A stretch of DNA of 64,000 nt from Blastobasis lacticolella (GCA_905147135.1 LR990044.1:8560122-8624121); one strand, 5' to 3'. Numbered from the stretch's first letter, positions 10,226 through 21,965 are shown. Numbers and translations: made by a program. The notes: generated from the sequence alone by a model not told the origin.

Positions 10226-10240
10226 AAAATATACTTAATT
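10226..10240 (-). promoter_or_regulatory. Possible TATA element, NPC2-like B
   Basis: AGTATATTTTTC on the minus strand lies about 35-45 bp upstream of the exon 1 ATG, which would give a very short 5' UTR. Position-based guess only. Confidence 0.25.
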
Positions 10241-11429
10241 TACTACACATGTATTTATCAGTATACTGTCTTACGCTTCAGTAGAGTTACAACACAGCAC
10301 TGCTAAACAGTTAGCTATGTTCTCTACTTCATTCGATTCGAGGCAACCGGCGTCCGCCTAGTTAATAAACTGTATTGACTCGAGTTTAATTATTAATTAC
10401 ATATGAACAATCAAAACATGCATGATTGCCTTGCTTATCGCACGAGTATTTAGTTATAGTTGACGTTGTAATCGATAAATGGCTGGATTTATATTTAGTT
10501 TAGTTTTTAATTAAGTACATAGTTTATCTTACTACGCATTAGATTGAGTTAGGTAACGATAAAATAAAATGAAATTTATAAATACTATTGACAGTTTAAT
10601 TTCCCATTAGATTATTTGAGGATCCGTGCTGCAGCCTACTAGTACCGTTGTAGTGGTCTTTAGCTTTATAGCACTGTTTTATAGTACCTGTTTTGTAGTA
10701 CTCCTTATGAGTATTGGTCTCAAGATCTTGCTTAAGCTTGCTCACCAGTGCGACGTCATTTGTGTATTCCATGAGCCATTGAGGCGTGACCAGAGCTTGG
10801 TTGAGATGACATCCAGCACAACGCAGAACAATATAGGCTCAAAGCAGAACCAAGTAAATCGGGACAGACATATGATAATAAGGAAGGGATTAGATGGCCT
10901 GCGATAGTTTTGACTACGGCCCCAGTATTGGCGTACATGCCATTTATTAATCCAATTCCTATTCCCACCAAATTACTCTCCATTCCACCATCCGGTGTAG
11001 AAAATATCCAATTCTTTGGCCGCATTTTGACGTGACAAGGACTGCGCGTTTGAATTTAAGGGTGCTGGTTTCTCCCTTAGTTCTCCGTTTAATTCTTACG
11101 ATTTTTTCCATGGACACTTGGCTTTTACCTTTCAGAGTCCACCACTTAATAGACTTTCGCAGCGTTCTGCAATAGACCCCCGTCATTAGACCCCGATTAG
11201 CTTACCCGGACGTCCATGACAGTATCTGTTGTGGGTAATTCACCTTGATAGACGTAGCAAATTGACACATGGCCGATGTCACGTATTCGAATCAGCAGAT
11301 TGGCAATAGCGAATGTTACGGGACACTTTTGTAGGTGATGAGGTGCTTGGGCTCTTTTCTGAAATAACGTATTGATGACGGCCAAGCAGGCGGCCAGTAA
11401 GATTCGGAGAGTTTCTCCTCCCTCAATGT

Positions 11430-11795
11430 TTGGCTGGGCATAGTCTCTATGCAACTTTAAGAGAGGTAGGGCATAGCGGGGTATCTCGTTCGAATTGGAG
11501 CCGCCCGACTGGGAAAGTACCTCCACCTTACAGAATATCGCAGCTAAATAATACTTTTTTAAATAGTATTGTGTTTCTGCCGGCGAGTAAGGTTTCCAGT
11601 GCTCCATGGGGTGGGGATTTAGGGAACCGTGGCTTTGGCAGTGGAGGGGCATTTGCCTTTTTGCTGCCAGAGCAACGTGTTATAGAGGTGGGCAACGCAT
11701 TGGCGATACTCTTGGTGTTGCTAATGTCTATAGGCAGTGGTGACCACTTTCCTTCAGGTGGCCCGCCTGCCTGTTTGCCTACCGTATGACATTAA
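11430..11795 (+). mobile_element. CR1-like LINE/SINE 3' tail copy
   Basis: It carries the family core also seen at 16371-16710 and 17320-17565: GTGCTCCATGGGGTGG, TTGCCTTTTTGCTGCCAGAG, ACGTGTTATAGAGGTG, and a terminal CCCGCCTGCCTGTTTGCC followed by an A-run. The same terminal segment follows RT coding sequence at 50788-51445, so it is the 3' end of a LINE. Confidence 0.7.
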
Positions 11796-12163
11796 AAAAA
11801 AAAACTTAATTTAAACAATATACTTATCTAAAAATAATCTATAAATATCCATGGCATTTCTATGTAATGTAAGTCATACAGTAGGTACGTTTCGCACATA
11901 TGCCACGGGTCTCAGCAGGAGTTCGCTCCATAAATCTAGAGACTCGAGTACCCAATTCAGCAACTTAGTTACTAGCAGCAAGTTGTTTTCCGATTTGAAA
12001 AAAAAGTGGAAAAGGCATAATATCTTAGTCCTACAGTGACAACGCATCTGCGGTTTTGAAATATTGTTGCAGATTCGTAGATGACAATGTTATAGGTGAG
12101 TTACCACTTTTCATCAGGTCGTCTGGTTTGTCACTTAGTAGCATAAAAAGGTTACCTGTAGGA

Positions 12164-12382
12164 TAATTACGTAACTCTGTGACGTAATTATTGTCTGATT
12201 TCAACAATTCTTTTTTGAAATTGTTACTTTTGCAATTACGTATGATCGATTTAATAGTTTCAGTTTATTGCAATGGAACTTTGTTAGCAACTGAACCTAT
12301 GAAATCGATGATATGGAATCGCAAAAGTAATAATTTTAATAATTGAAATTAGAGAATTGATGGCAACAGAGTTACGTTATTA
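12164..12382. mobile_element. Hairpin MITE with TAATTACGTAACTCTGT ends
   Basis: The ends 12164-12180 and 12366-12382 are inverted repeats matching at 16 of 17 bases, and the inner sequence is also partly self-complementary. Right-half copies recur at 29745-29812 and 56063-56176. No coding capacity. Confidence 0.65.
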
Positions 12383-13020
12383 GCCTACTGGATGCCAGAT
12401 TGTTTCCAATTAATTTTCTCTTTCCTTTGCACTGAAATTTGGGGTAGGTGAAAAGGCTAAAGGTATATCAAAGCTAAAGGTATATCACCAGCACTTTTTA
12501 TCATGTGGGCCGTTCGTGTCCAAACTCAAATTGGAACAAATTTGGAACTTCAAGTTATGGCTGGTATTACGGTGGTGGAACTATATGTTCTCAGATATCG
12601 ATTTTATAGGGGGGTTTTATTTATTTCATTATGTCACAGTTTTACAGCATATAAATTGTTTTTAAAAGGTAATAATTATGAAGTTGTGATGCCTAACAAA
12701 ACTGCAATTTATAATTTGGTAATTAGTATAGCTAATACAATAGGTACAATACAAAACATGTAATTCAAAACAACATTCCGACATCGGATAATCTTTATTA
12801 GGTTGGTAAAGAACTCTTCTGAACATTTTATTTATTTATTTATTTATAGATTACAGCAGAGGCAATCTAAAGAAATAACATTTACTTAAGTAAGTATAAA
12901 GAAGTTTTTATTCTATATTTTATTACTCAGATTAGAAAGATTGGTATTTAAATAATTAAATAAATGTGTGACGCGAATGTGTTACATCAAATTTTTAGGA
13001 AATAGTGGTCTTTAGAAGCT

Positions 13021-13026
13021 TTTATT
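13021..13026 (-). terminator. Poly(A) signal, NPC2-like A
   Basis: AATAAA begins two bases after the TGA stop, implying a 3' UTR of only a few tens of bases. Confidence 0.6.
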
Positions 13027-13028
13027 CT

Positions 13029-13115
13029 TCACTTCAGTCTTATGGTGGTTTCAAAACAACAAGTCTTGGCTTCATCTGCACTGTCAAACACCTGCCATCT
13101 GACGGTGTATTTGCC
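13029..13115 (-). CDS. NPC2-like A exon 4 with stop
   Basis: Acceptor TTTTTTACAG before 13115; 28 codons GKYTVRWQVFDSADEAKTCC...IRLK and TGA at 13031-13029. Confidence 0.92.
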   Translation of the reverse strand, partial: GKYTVRWQVFDSADEAKTCCFETTIRLK

Positions 13116-16100
13116 CTGTAAAAAACAATATTGAAAAAATATATAAGTAAGTACCTATTGGAGAGAGAGGCCTTTGCCCTGCAGTGGGACACAGATGGTT
13201 TAAAAAAAAAGATGTGTTTAAGTAAGAGAACCTATGAACTCGTACCAATGTATAATTATCACTAAGGCAATGTCTTAATTGACCGTTGCCAATTAGGCCA
13301 ACGCCAAATATTTAATAGATGGATGTGTTAATTCGCATAGGCCACATTAACTTTTGTAGTGGTACCTATATTTTTTATATTATCCAAAATGTGGAATAAG
13401 CTCCCAGCCATAGTATTTCCTTTAGACATGGGAACCTTCAAAAAGTATATTAGTAGGTCCCGTTGAAGACGGGCGGCGCATTTGTGGCGCCTGCTGCTGA
13501 TGCAGGGATCCATTTCCATCAGGTGGCGTGCTTGCCTGTTTGACTTTCGTATAACATAAAAATAGTAATGGCCACGGTGGTCCCGTCATAATATGACTGA
13601 CCCCTTCGCCCATAGACACCCGCTACACCTGGGGAGTCACGAATGAGTTGCCAACTTGAAGTTTCGGAATTTATAATCAGTGTTTTTTTTATCTTTTATA
13701 CCACTACGGTGGCAAATAAGCTTACGGCCTGCTTGATGGTAAGCCGTCACCGCAGCCTATGGACATCACCCGTTGCCGGCCCGTAAAAACCTTTTTACCC
13801 CTATCTTGAAGAACTCAATGTTGTACTCTCCAGGTAGATCACACCACAACCTTAATGTGTTCCAAAGTTCTTTTGGAATTGCACAGTTCGCGACCAATTT
13901 GGCTCCAAGGTGTGAGGATGAACTCCTTGTCGGTGGCGAGCGGTGCGAAAATAGAATGTAGCTTTAGGCATCATGTCAAACTGTTCTTCAGAACCAACAC
14001 CGTTGTACAAGCGGTAGAACATGCATAGGGACACACAGTGTTCCAGAACACAACCTCTGCTTACCTTAGGGAGTTTTGCTCCAATTTGCAACGGGTAGGA
14101 ATAAGTGCTGCTCTTGCTGGGCTCTAACGGGCAAGTCGTGAACTTGCACCCAACGGAGTCAAGTCCAGTCCAGGGCAGTTTGGCTTCCGGAGACACCCAC
14201 TCCACTTTGTTGACTATATCGTTTGCTGAGAAGGCTGTGGGTTAAAGAACTTTGTTGTCATCACTTGTATCTTACTTGAGGGTTTAATTCGCTTCCACGG
14301 GTTTAACCGAAGCTATCCCACAAGGAGAAAGAGCGGTGGCCGAGTGGTTAAGGTATCGAGGGTTTGAATCCCACTGCGGCCATGTACCCATGACTCTTTT
14401 TTTTTTTTCTCTTTATTTAAATGCTATGCTCTTGCGGTGAGGGAATATATCGTGAAGAAATCTACACATTCACGCGACTGAATGTGTAGCCATGATCCAA
14501 TCTGGTCAGGATCCCCTAGTAGTGGAGGTCAGATGGCAGGCGCTCCATTGTAATTATCTGAGCTACCAAATCCTGGATCATGGTCAAGGAGGAGAGCACA
14601 ACCGTTAATATTGGACATTAACGCCAAGATGATTACTTTTTTATCGTTCATTTTCCTGGGTGGAGCCAAACGAGTAGCTCTCTATCGAAGTTCACATCTT
14701 ATTTTCAAAGCTCTGTGTATCTGGACCTATATTCTCAGTTCTGCCTATCTCCGTCTCAGCAACTTAGATTGTCGATATCAAAGAAAAGCAAATCAATACC
14801 GAAACGAAAATGTTGCAATAAAAAAGAAAAATAGAGTGAGAGAAAGAGTTTAATCATTTCCTAGGTATTCTTACATTTGCTTGGCAATTACCTGCTGTGA
14901 AGTCAAACTCCAAGGTGGCATTGTGACCTCTCCTCAGGCTGCACCTGCTCGATGCTGCTCCGCAACCAGAGATGCGGACCTCGCTAACGGTGCACTGATC
15001 TGGGGATTCGACGGATATAGATAGACACAGATTTTATTTCGCAATAACTACAATTAAATCAAACAAGTTGTAACAATATCAACAATGATAGATTTCTAAT
15101 ATATAAAATTCTCGTGTCACAGTTTTCGTTGCCATACTCCTCCGAAACGGCTTTACCGATTTTGATGAAATTTTTTGTGCTTATCCGGTATCTATGAGAA
15201 TCGGCCAACATCTATTTTTCATCCCCCTAAATGTTAGGGGTAGTCTACCCCTAAATTTTTTATTTTATTTTTTAGACGTAGGTGTAGGGTAGGTGTAGGG
15301 TAGGTGTAGGGTAGGTGTAGGGTAGGTGTAGGGTAGGTGTAGGGTAGGTGTAGGGTAGGTGTAGGGTAGGTGTAGGGTAGGTGTAGGGTAGGTGTAGGGT
15401 AGGTGTAGGGTAGGTGTAGGGTAGGGGTAGGTGTAGGGTAGGTGTAGGGTAGGTGTAGGGTAGGTGTAGGGTAAGTGTACGGTAGGTGTAGGGTAGGTGT
15501 AGGGTAAGTGTACGGTAGGTGTAGGGTAGGTGTAGGGTAAGTGTAGGGTAGGTGTAGGGTTAGAACGCTACGCGAACGAAGTCGCGCCGGGTCAGCTAGT
15601 AACTTATTAAAACTAGGTTACATTCAATTAAAATTTATGGTGAATATTGTAGTGTCATGCCAAATTAGAACTCAGCTCAGCATTGTAGATAGAGAAAACA
15701 CAGCGCTGAGCCGCTTTTCTGCCGAGCCCTATAGTGCGTGCGTCACTCGCCAAACAAACAAACAAACAAATCTTTATTTCAGACAAATTGTACAGGGTTA
15801 TGCGAACACGTTGGCAACCGTGCTAGTCAAAGACTGTGTTACGTATGCCAGTGCCCTCCACAGCGCGTGTGGATCTGTTTTACAAAGTTAATTTAAAAAA
15901 GATAAAAAATACAATTTTTGGTTATTAATGTAAAGAAAAGAATATGTTGATTCCCAAATTCACACTCTTCACAGGGGCGAACACTTCCACAGGGGAATCT
16001 TAAGCTGCTCCACAGTTTTACACGGGAATTTAATCGATTTTAGTGGAATTACTAATTTTTTGAACAAAATAATACACAGACAGTTGTTTACTCTTTGAGG

Positions 16101-19100
16101 GCTGCGGGGGGGGGGGGGGGGGCTGAATGGTTGAATGAGTACAAAGTGCCGTACATTTGCCATAAATATAAATAAGTGTATAAATAATGCTATAGATTAC
16201 AATTCCATAACTAGTCCATAGGTGGTTATTATTACAAATTAGTATGAACAAGAGTTCCCGATGGGTGATAGGGTATATCGTATTATCACCGATATATAAC
16301 ACCATAAGACGTCACTAGGTTCCTGCGTGGTACGGCACGGGAGAGGGTGCGGTACGTGCGCGGATGTAGAGATTTAAGAGAGGTAGGGCATAGCGGGGTA
16401 TCCCATTCCAATTGGAGCCGCCCGACTGGGGCAGGTACCTTACAGAATACCGCAGCCAAACAATACTCTTTTAAATAGTATTGTGTTTCTACCAGTGAGT
16501 AAGGTTACCAGTGCTCCATGGGGTGGGAATTTGGGAAACCGTCTTTGGCAGTGGAGGGACATTTGCCTTTTTGCTGCCAGAGTAACGTGTTATAGAGGTG
16601 TGCAACGCATTGGCGATACTCTCGGTGCTGCTAATGTCTATAGGCAGTGGACCACTTTTCATCAGATGGCCCGCTTGCCTGTTTGCCTACAGCATGACAT
16701 AAAAAAATGTAGGCCTCCCATTGGACGGCAACGACCGTCGTACGACCATGGTCGCACGACAGCGCCTAAGGCTGCGGTTAACACACAATATTACCAACTT
16801 TACATTAGCTTATTATTGGCTTGTGGTAGGTACTTATTCGATCGTAGATAGAATAGGCATGTATTCCTCGCGAGTCGCGTCTATCGTTAAGGCGGCTCGA
16901 CACCCATACTAAATTTCTTTCGACATTGTTTCATTCGTTTGAGTGTTTAGTAATATGGTTTATACTCTTAGTAAATGGATGCAATGGTGCGCAAAATGGA
17001 TTTCTATAGGTTATTGATTTGAAAAAAGCACAAGTTGTCTTTATAATTGCTTTGTTTTATATTATTAACATGTAGAAATCTATTTCGCGTACAATTGGAC
17101 TCATTTACTAACGGTCAATTGCACAAACTTACATTAAAAACATCAAACCCATGAAGGACGGTCGATCAAACGTTACATAAAATTTGTGTGAAAATCGACT
17201 TTTGTATGAAAAGTAGGTATCTGAGCCGCCTTAAAGTGGCTCAGATACTTAAACAGATGTCGTACGGCCTATTGCCAGTCGTTTATAAATGATGTCTACT
17301 ATTTAAAGAAAATATAGAACGTTTTTTTTTTGGTGTCACCTGATGGAAAGTGGTCACCACTGCCTATAGACATTAGCAACACCAATAGTATCGCCAATAC
17401 GTTGCCCACCTCTATCACACGTTGCTCTGGCAGTAAAAAGGCAAATGCCCCACCACTGCCAAAGCCACGGTTCCCCAAACCCCCCATGGAGCATTGGACA
17501 CCTTACTAACCGGCAAAAACACAATACTATTTAAAAGAGTATTGTTTAGCTGCGGTATTCTGTAAGTACCTACTTACATAAACTGATAGGCATTTGTGTT
17601 CATTTTGCTTTCACAGATAAACCTATGAACCCAATTCGATAGCAAACTATCTCAATTGGGAGATAACTTACTTCAACCATGGATCGATCGTCCAAATAAT
17701 AGTTAGGTAGGTACTAAATATTGGGCTACCAAATATGAGATTTTATAGGTTTTAAGACTTTCGTGGTTATATACTACACATATTACCTTTCAAACTACCA
17801 AGTTCGTTTACGCAGGCTGATTGTTTTCAAACTTTTTGACTATGTAAGTACCTAAGTGGATAATATTTAAAACCGAAGTGTAAAAGGCAGATCGATGACA
17901 AAATTTACATGAATAACGCAAATAAGTAGAGTGATGGCCTTGTGGCGACCGGCAGAGTAGAATAGCACCAACCCCTTATACTCCCCGCCCCTTATACTGG
18001 GCCCGTCGTCCCCAGGCTGCAACACCCGGCCAGGTGGGTAATTAATTACAATTTTCTACCTTCACTACATCGCTTACGAATATTGCAATATACTCGAGCA
18101 ATCGTTTTCAGCCATCTTTTCATTCATCGATTTTAAGACTTGAGGATGTTGTAAAAGTCGGCTAATGCACTTGAGGCAAAATATCTAGGCTCCGTAGACT
18201 GGAAAATGGGCAGCAACGTTTTCCATTGTAATTTACAACACTGCGATCTCCAACCCATCTGCCGAGCGTGGAAATTATGGCAATAACCTCCCCTTTCGCG
18301 GGAGAGGCCTTAAGTCCTGCAGTGGACTGTTTGTTATGGGCTGTGATGATGAACTAAAACATAGCATGTAACGTGCAGTCAGTTAGTTAAAGGTAACTTT
18401 TCTCTGCAGCTTAGATTATACATATGTTTAAAAACACGGAATTCTTATTACGATGTCATAGAATCAGTTATCGTTAACTTGTTTGTTTGTCAAATAACTG
18501 GACTGTAATGTAACTTACTCACTCTAGTTACAAACATTCTTCTCCATTCAGGTCTTAGAAACACAATACCACTAAGGTGGCAAACAAGCTGGCCCGTCTG
18601 ATGTTAAGCAATCACCGCAGCCTATGGACGTTTGCAATACCACGGGCATCACCCACGCGTTGCCGACCCCGTAAAAACCTTTTCACCTCTTTCTTCAAGA
18701 ACTCCATGTTGTACTCTCCAGGTAGTTCATAGAGCGAACTACATACCTACACTACGCCTAAAACAGTGCACTCGTATGCAGCGTACAGAGTATTTTTTGC
18801 ATTGTATAGTGGGCAATTCTACTATTTCGTGACCATAATTTTTCGTCACTTTTTCGTAAAATGCTTATTATAGAAAACTTGGCAATTAATTCGATTTTTT
18901 ATTTTTTGGTTGAGAAAGAGGCCTAATTATGCTATCAATTCCGATAGCTTTGTTTAATAAATAATCACTATAAATATTCTTAATCACGGTAACTCAGTGG
19001 TCCTTGATTGTCTCCCAATTTGTATGAAAATGAGGCATTTACCACTGCGTTACCATCTTTTTACAATTATCAATATTAATATATGAATTTTGGTAACCAT

Positions 19101-20516
19101 TTTCCGAAAATTTGGTTCAGGCAGAATTAAGAAACATACTTTTTATACACCATTTCAGTATTCATCATACTTTTTTCTACCAATACATTAATGGTCACGA
19201 AAAAGTAGAATGACCCATGTATGGTTTCTATCCATGGAACGGCCTGCACCGGATAGATCTACGTCGGATGCTGATATTTCTGTAGAAGGTCACCAGCAAT
19301 CATCACGCCATTTGGATCCCTTTCTCTCTCTGGTGATTCACGTAGTATCTCTAACTTACAGTATAGCGCAGCCAAATAAGATAATTTTAAAAAGTATTGC
19401 GTTCCTGCCTGTAAGTTCTCCAGTAGTGCTCAATGGAGCCTTATACGTTTTAAGATTTTCGTGGTTATTCACTACATTTTCTTCGTACATGTTATAGGGT
19501 TTATTACTACGGTTAATATTGTTTTTAACTCGATATTTCGACAGAATTTTTTGTCGTCGGAATCAAGCGGGAAAGAATGGTAGTAAATGGTTTCGATTTC
19601 TCGAAGCGAGGGTAATCGTCGAATCTGAATGAGGGTGGGCAGATATATCTGACCGTAGAAGTGACTTCTCACAGCGCCACCAGTCTACTTGTGACCATGA
19701 CGCATGTAACTGCGTCGAAATAACGAGGTAAAAACAATATTAACCGTCGTAATAAACCCGATAACATGTACAATGAAACCGTAGCTTTTGCATTTGCTGT
19801 CAGAGCAACGTATTCCGGAGCTTTTCAAGTGGTTTTCAACGCATGATCATACCCATGATGTCGCCAATGTCCATAGGTAGCGGTGACCACTTTCCATGAG
19901 GCGGCCCGCTTGCCTTTTTGTCTATCGATTGTCATAAAAATGCCGATCCAAAAACTCGATTGCACTATCTATACTTAGGCATTTCATACGTAAATACCGA
20001 TGCAGAATCAAAAGACGACACGCACTTTCAAAACACATTTATTGTTCATTACTATACCAGTCTAAACTAGTTAAAAGCCATACAGCCTCGCAATGCTGCT
20101 AGTGTGGGCACCTTTGCACCGGGAATGACAAAGAGTGGGGCCTCTAGTTTAAGTCATGACGAAGTAATGTACTTACAGCTAACTATTATTTCTAGTTCAA
20201 AGTAGGTAATGCTTTATGCCTATATATTACCAGCGTTGCGTATATCCTTAAACTGATGAACATCCTCAAAAGATTTGATGAATAAGAAGAGAAATAGGTT
20301 GGTCCGGACCAAAGCAAGATGAACAATGTGGTCTTTACCTATCGCTAGGAGAAACGGCCTGTGGTTATGTAGGTTTGTAAGAGTTTATTTAAATGTGTAT
20401 TGTTTAAAAAAGTATATCAAATACTGACCTGTATCTGGGCAGGTGTTAAAAACTACTGCTTGGCTACCGCTCACAGCCAATAAAGCAGCCACAAATATGA
20501 TCAAAAGCCGAGCCAT
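13029..20516 (-). CDS. NPC2-like (ML-domain) secreted protein, gene A, four exons
   Basis: Exons 20516-20429, 14999-14892, 14234-14065 and 13115-13029 join in phase (1, 1, 0) into 150 residues; all introns are GT-AG. A signal peptide covers residues 1-20 (MARLLIIFVAALLAVSGSQA). Cysteines lie at 26, 32, 42, 49, 95, 100, 141 and 142. There is one N-glycosylation sequon (N56-A-T), as in many NPC2 proteins. EWVSPEAKLPW...CKFTTCPL and GKYTVRWQVFD match the NPC2 core pattern. The likely role is extracellular or lysosomal lipid or sterol carriage; the ligand is unknown. Intron 1 is 5.4 kb and repeat-filled, and intron 3 starts with a reverse-oriented CR1-like fragment. Identical exon structure to gene B shows tandem duplication. 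Confidence 0.93.
13370..13563 (+). mobile_element. CR1-like LINE 3' end
   Basis: The plus strand encodes the C-terminal end of the RT polyprotein (WNKLPAMVFPLDMGTFKKYI, then a stop) followed by the family 3' UTR with CAGGTGGCGTGCTTGCCTGT. Heavily 5'-truncated. Confidence 0.75.
13690..14050 (-). mobile_element. CR1-like LINE fragment in NPC2-like A intron 3
   Basis: In reverse orientation. The minus strand encodes VSLCMFYRLYNGVGSEEQFD and GVHPHTLEPNW, the same RT C-terminal motifs as the copy at 50788-51445, followed by its 3' UTR. It starts almost directly after the exon 3 donor. Confidence 0.75.
14065..14234 (-). CDS. NPC2-like A exon 3
   Basis: Acceptor CCACAG before 14234, donor GTAAGC at 14064. 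Encodes FSANDIVNKVEWVSPEAKLP...GCKFTTCPLEP...LQIGAKLPK. The open frame runs on past the donor into CR1-like sequence, giving a misleading chimeric ORF. Confidence 0.92.
14329..14632 (+). mobile_element. tRNA-derived SINE copy 1
   Basis: A tRNA-like head (GTGGCCGAGTGGTTAAGG, then GGGTTTGAATCCC) is followed by the family body: GTGAGGGAA.AT.TCGTGA, CCAATCTGGTCAGGA, TGGATCATGGTCAAGG, and ending near GACATTAACGCC. Four further copies are in the window. Confidence 0.75.
14892..14999 (-). CDS. NPC2-like A exon 2
   Basis: Acceptor ATCCCCAG before 14999; encodes DQCTVSEVRISGC...RCSLRRGHNATLEFDFTA, the C-x9-C and LRRG.NAT signature of NPC2. Donor GTAATT at 14891. Confidence 0.92.
15095..15599 (+). mobile_element. 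Non-autonomous Helitron-like element
   Basis: It opens TCTAATATATAAAATTCTCG and ends GCGCCGGGTCAGCTAG followed by T, the TC...CTAG layout of lepidopteran Helitrons. The interior is a long minisatellite. The left flank base is T rather than the expected A, so the exact 5' end is uncertain. Confidence 0.65.
15278..15560. repeat. 11-bp minisatellite, unit TAGGTGTAGGG
   Basis: About 25 head-to-tail units with few variants (GTAAGTGTACGG forms in the second half). It lies wholly inside the Helitron-like element. Confidence 0.95.
16371..16710 (+). mobile_element. CR1-like tail copy
   Basis: Close relative of 11430-11795 over its whole length, from AGAGGTAGGGCATAGCGGGG through GCCCGCTTGCCTGTTTGCC and an A-run. 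Confidence 0.72.
17320..17565 (-). mobile_element. CR1-like tail copy, reversed
   Basis: Reverse complement of the same unit (GTCACCTGATGGAAAGTGG ... CCCCATGGAGCATTGGA ... TTGTTTAGCTGCGGTATTCT). Confidence 0.72.
17945..18350 (-). mobile_element. Interspersed repeat (24.6-kb family), reversed
   Basis: Contains the reverse complement of the family core: GCAGAGTAGAATAGCACCAA, GACTGGAAAATGGGCAGCA, GCGATCTCCAACCC and TCCTGCAGTGGACTGTT. Confidence 0.65.
18568..18720 (-). mobile_element. CR1-like 3' fragment
   Basis: Shares ACCACTAAGGTGGCAAACAA, CACCGCAGCCTATGGAC and the TTGTACTCTCCAGG end with 13690-13840 and 52893-52998. Confidence 0.6.
20429..20516 (-). CDS. NPC2-like A exon 1
   Basis: ATG at 20516; 29 codons plus one base encode the signal peptide and VVFNTCPDT. 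Donor GTCAGT at 20428. Confidence 0.9.
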
Positions 20517-20622
20517 CTTATCCGGTGCGCACAACTGACACAAATGCGCTCTTTGTACGAGAGATGAGTCGCTATTGAAGATAAATTGATTGGGTCTTGA
20601 GCCGCGATTAGGGCTCGGTCAG

Positions 20623-20657
20623 ACTTGACACTCAAATGAGTGACCCGATATTTATCG
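20623..20657 (-). promoter_or_regulatory. Candidate core promoter, NPC2-like A
   Basis: On the minus strand CGATAAATATC (20657-20647) is followed about 25-30 bp on by TCAAGT (20628-20623), an arthropod-like TATA plus initiator arrangement. The start would lie about 110 bp upstream of the ATG. Confidence 0.35.
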
Positions 20658-21303
20658 TCGAGTCTCTGTCTGTGACGATTATGGACACGATGATGGATTT
20701 TTGATGCGAAATAGGTATTGGATAGGACAGTGCTTTTTCATTGTTAGTGACTTTTATGAATTTATTGACATTATTAATTAACTATTTATATTTAATGTAC
20801 TTTATTACTGATAATTTTAATTTTAATGATAGTATTTTATCTAAAGTGTATTGAATTCATAAAATTATTTAGTCTTTGTTACATGCTTAAATGAAAAAGT
20901 TGAGTTTTACTTTATTGACTTTTATTTTGTGTCATTGTTTTCTAGCATTTATGCCTTTTCTGTGTAAGTAGGTTCTTAGCTACATGTTCAATTATATGCA
21001 CTGTCTCCGCTATTGGAGGAACCAATAATACGTTTTCTACTTACTATCAATTATTAATTAAAATTGCGGGTTTTAAATCCTTAAGTCTTGGTTTTTTTGC
21101 CCTCAAGCTCTAAGAGGCTAAACCGATTATTTAGTTTAACCTGAAAGTTCTCAAGTATTGTTTTGTCTTTAAGTCGTTTGCCACTTATAGAAAAAGGTTC
21201 CTCCGTATTCAGGAGACACATTTCAGGCCCAATCTACGTTCCCGATTTAATTCTAGCTGGGAGCTAATCTAAAGAAAAAAATATACTAATATTTAAACAG
21301 GTT

Positions 21304-21309
21304 TTTATT
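21304..21309 (-). terminator. Candidate poly(A) signal, SAM gene
   Basis: AATAAA on the minus strand about 870 bp after the stop; weak evidence in AT-rich sequence. Confidence 0.2.
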
Positions 21310-21769
21310 CGATAAATTTCGTACTTGTATTTACAGTATCACACACAAAACGTGTATCAGTATAATAATCTGGAATACTTAATTCCTAGGAAGTAGTCTA
21401 AGTAGTTACTAAAAATTATAAGTAACTAAAATATGTACAACTGAGTTGCTCTATGCAGTACGTACCTTTACGTACTATAAACTAAGCTATTAATAATTAC
21501 GTAAGTTTGCTTATCAAATTATTGAGTACATTGTCTAATTTCGTTGTTCTGTAAGGAATGACTATCTATGTATTTACATTAAATTTCGTTTCCATTTATT
21601 ATTTACATTGCCATACACTCTCTTTGGCATTATCGTAGTTACTTACAATTACACTTATCTCATAGTTAATTTAGTGAACGTACTTAAGTAGTTATTATTG
21701 TTACACCCAGTTCAGTCGTTACATTTTCAATTAAAAATAGGTAAAGTGCGAGCAGGACGAAATTCGTAA

Positions 21770-21965
21770 ATTGACCGGTCTTTCTAGCTGTCTCTGTTCT
21801 CGGACAGCGCCCATTAGATTATCTCCCGAGGGACGTATCAAAGGCCTTCTGCAGGTCGAGAAATGCGAAATGCAGAGGTTGATTCCTACTGCAATGGGAC
21901 TCCTGGAGGACCCTGAGTGCAGGATTGGATTCATGGTGCTGCAGCCCGGCCTGAAGCCGTATTAG
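21770..21965 (-). mobile_element. LINE RT fragment
   Basis: The minus strand reads HESNPALRVLQES...FAFLDLQKAFDTS, matching the F.D..KAFD palm motif of LINE reverse transcriptases. Only about 65 codons remain. Confidence 0.6.

Larger units (their letters stand above)
10260..13028. other. Intergenic stretch between NPC2-like B and A
   Basis: No host gene seen. It contains a possible LINE coding remnant on the minus strand (about 10960-11190), a CR1-like tail (11430-11795) and a hairpin MITE (12164-12382). The rest is AT-rich sequence without recognisable features. Confidence 0.6.
15600..20428. other. NPC2-like A intron 1, repeat-filled
   Basis: No exon seen. It holds CR1-like tails (16371-16710, 17320-17565, 18568-18720, 19321-19940), the repeat at 17945-18350 and a G-run near 16104-16122. 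The rest is AT-rich. Confidence 0.6.

Noticed and set aside
14337..14395. tRNA-Ser/Leu gene
   Set aside because: It has a box A- and box B-like head but no proper anticodon arm or acceptor stem, and it continues into a SINE body.
15278..15560. CRISPR-like or telomere-like array
   Set aside because: There are no spacers; it is a continuous 11-bp minisatellite within a Helitron-like element in a eukaryotic intron.
16104..16122. G-run as a functional quadruplex
   Set aside because: A plain mononucleotide run without the spaced G-tracts or context that would suggest function; it may also be a sequencing-prone site.
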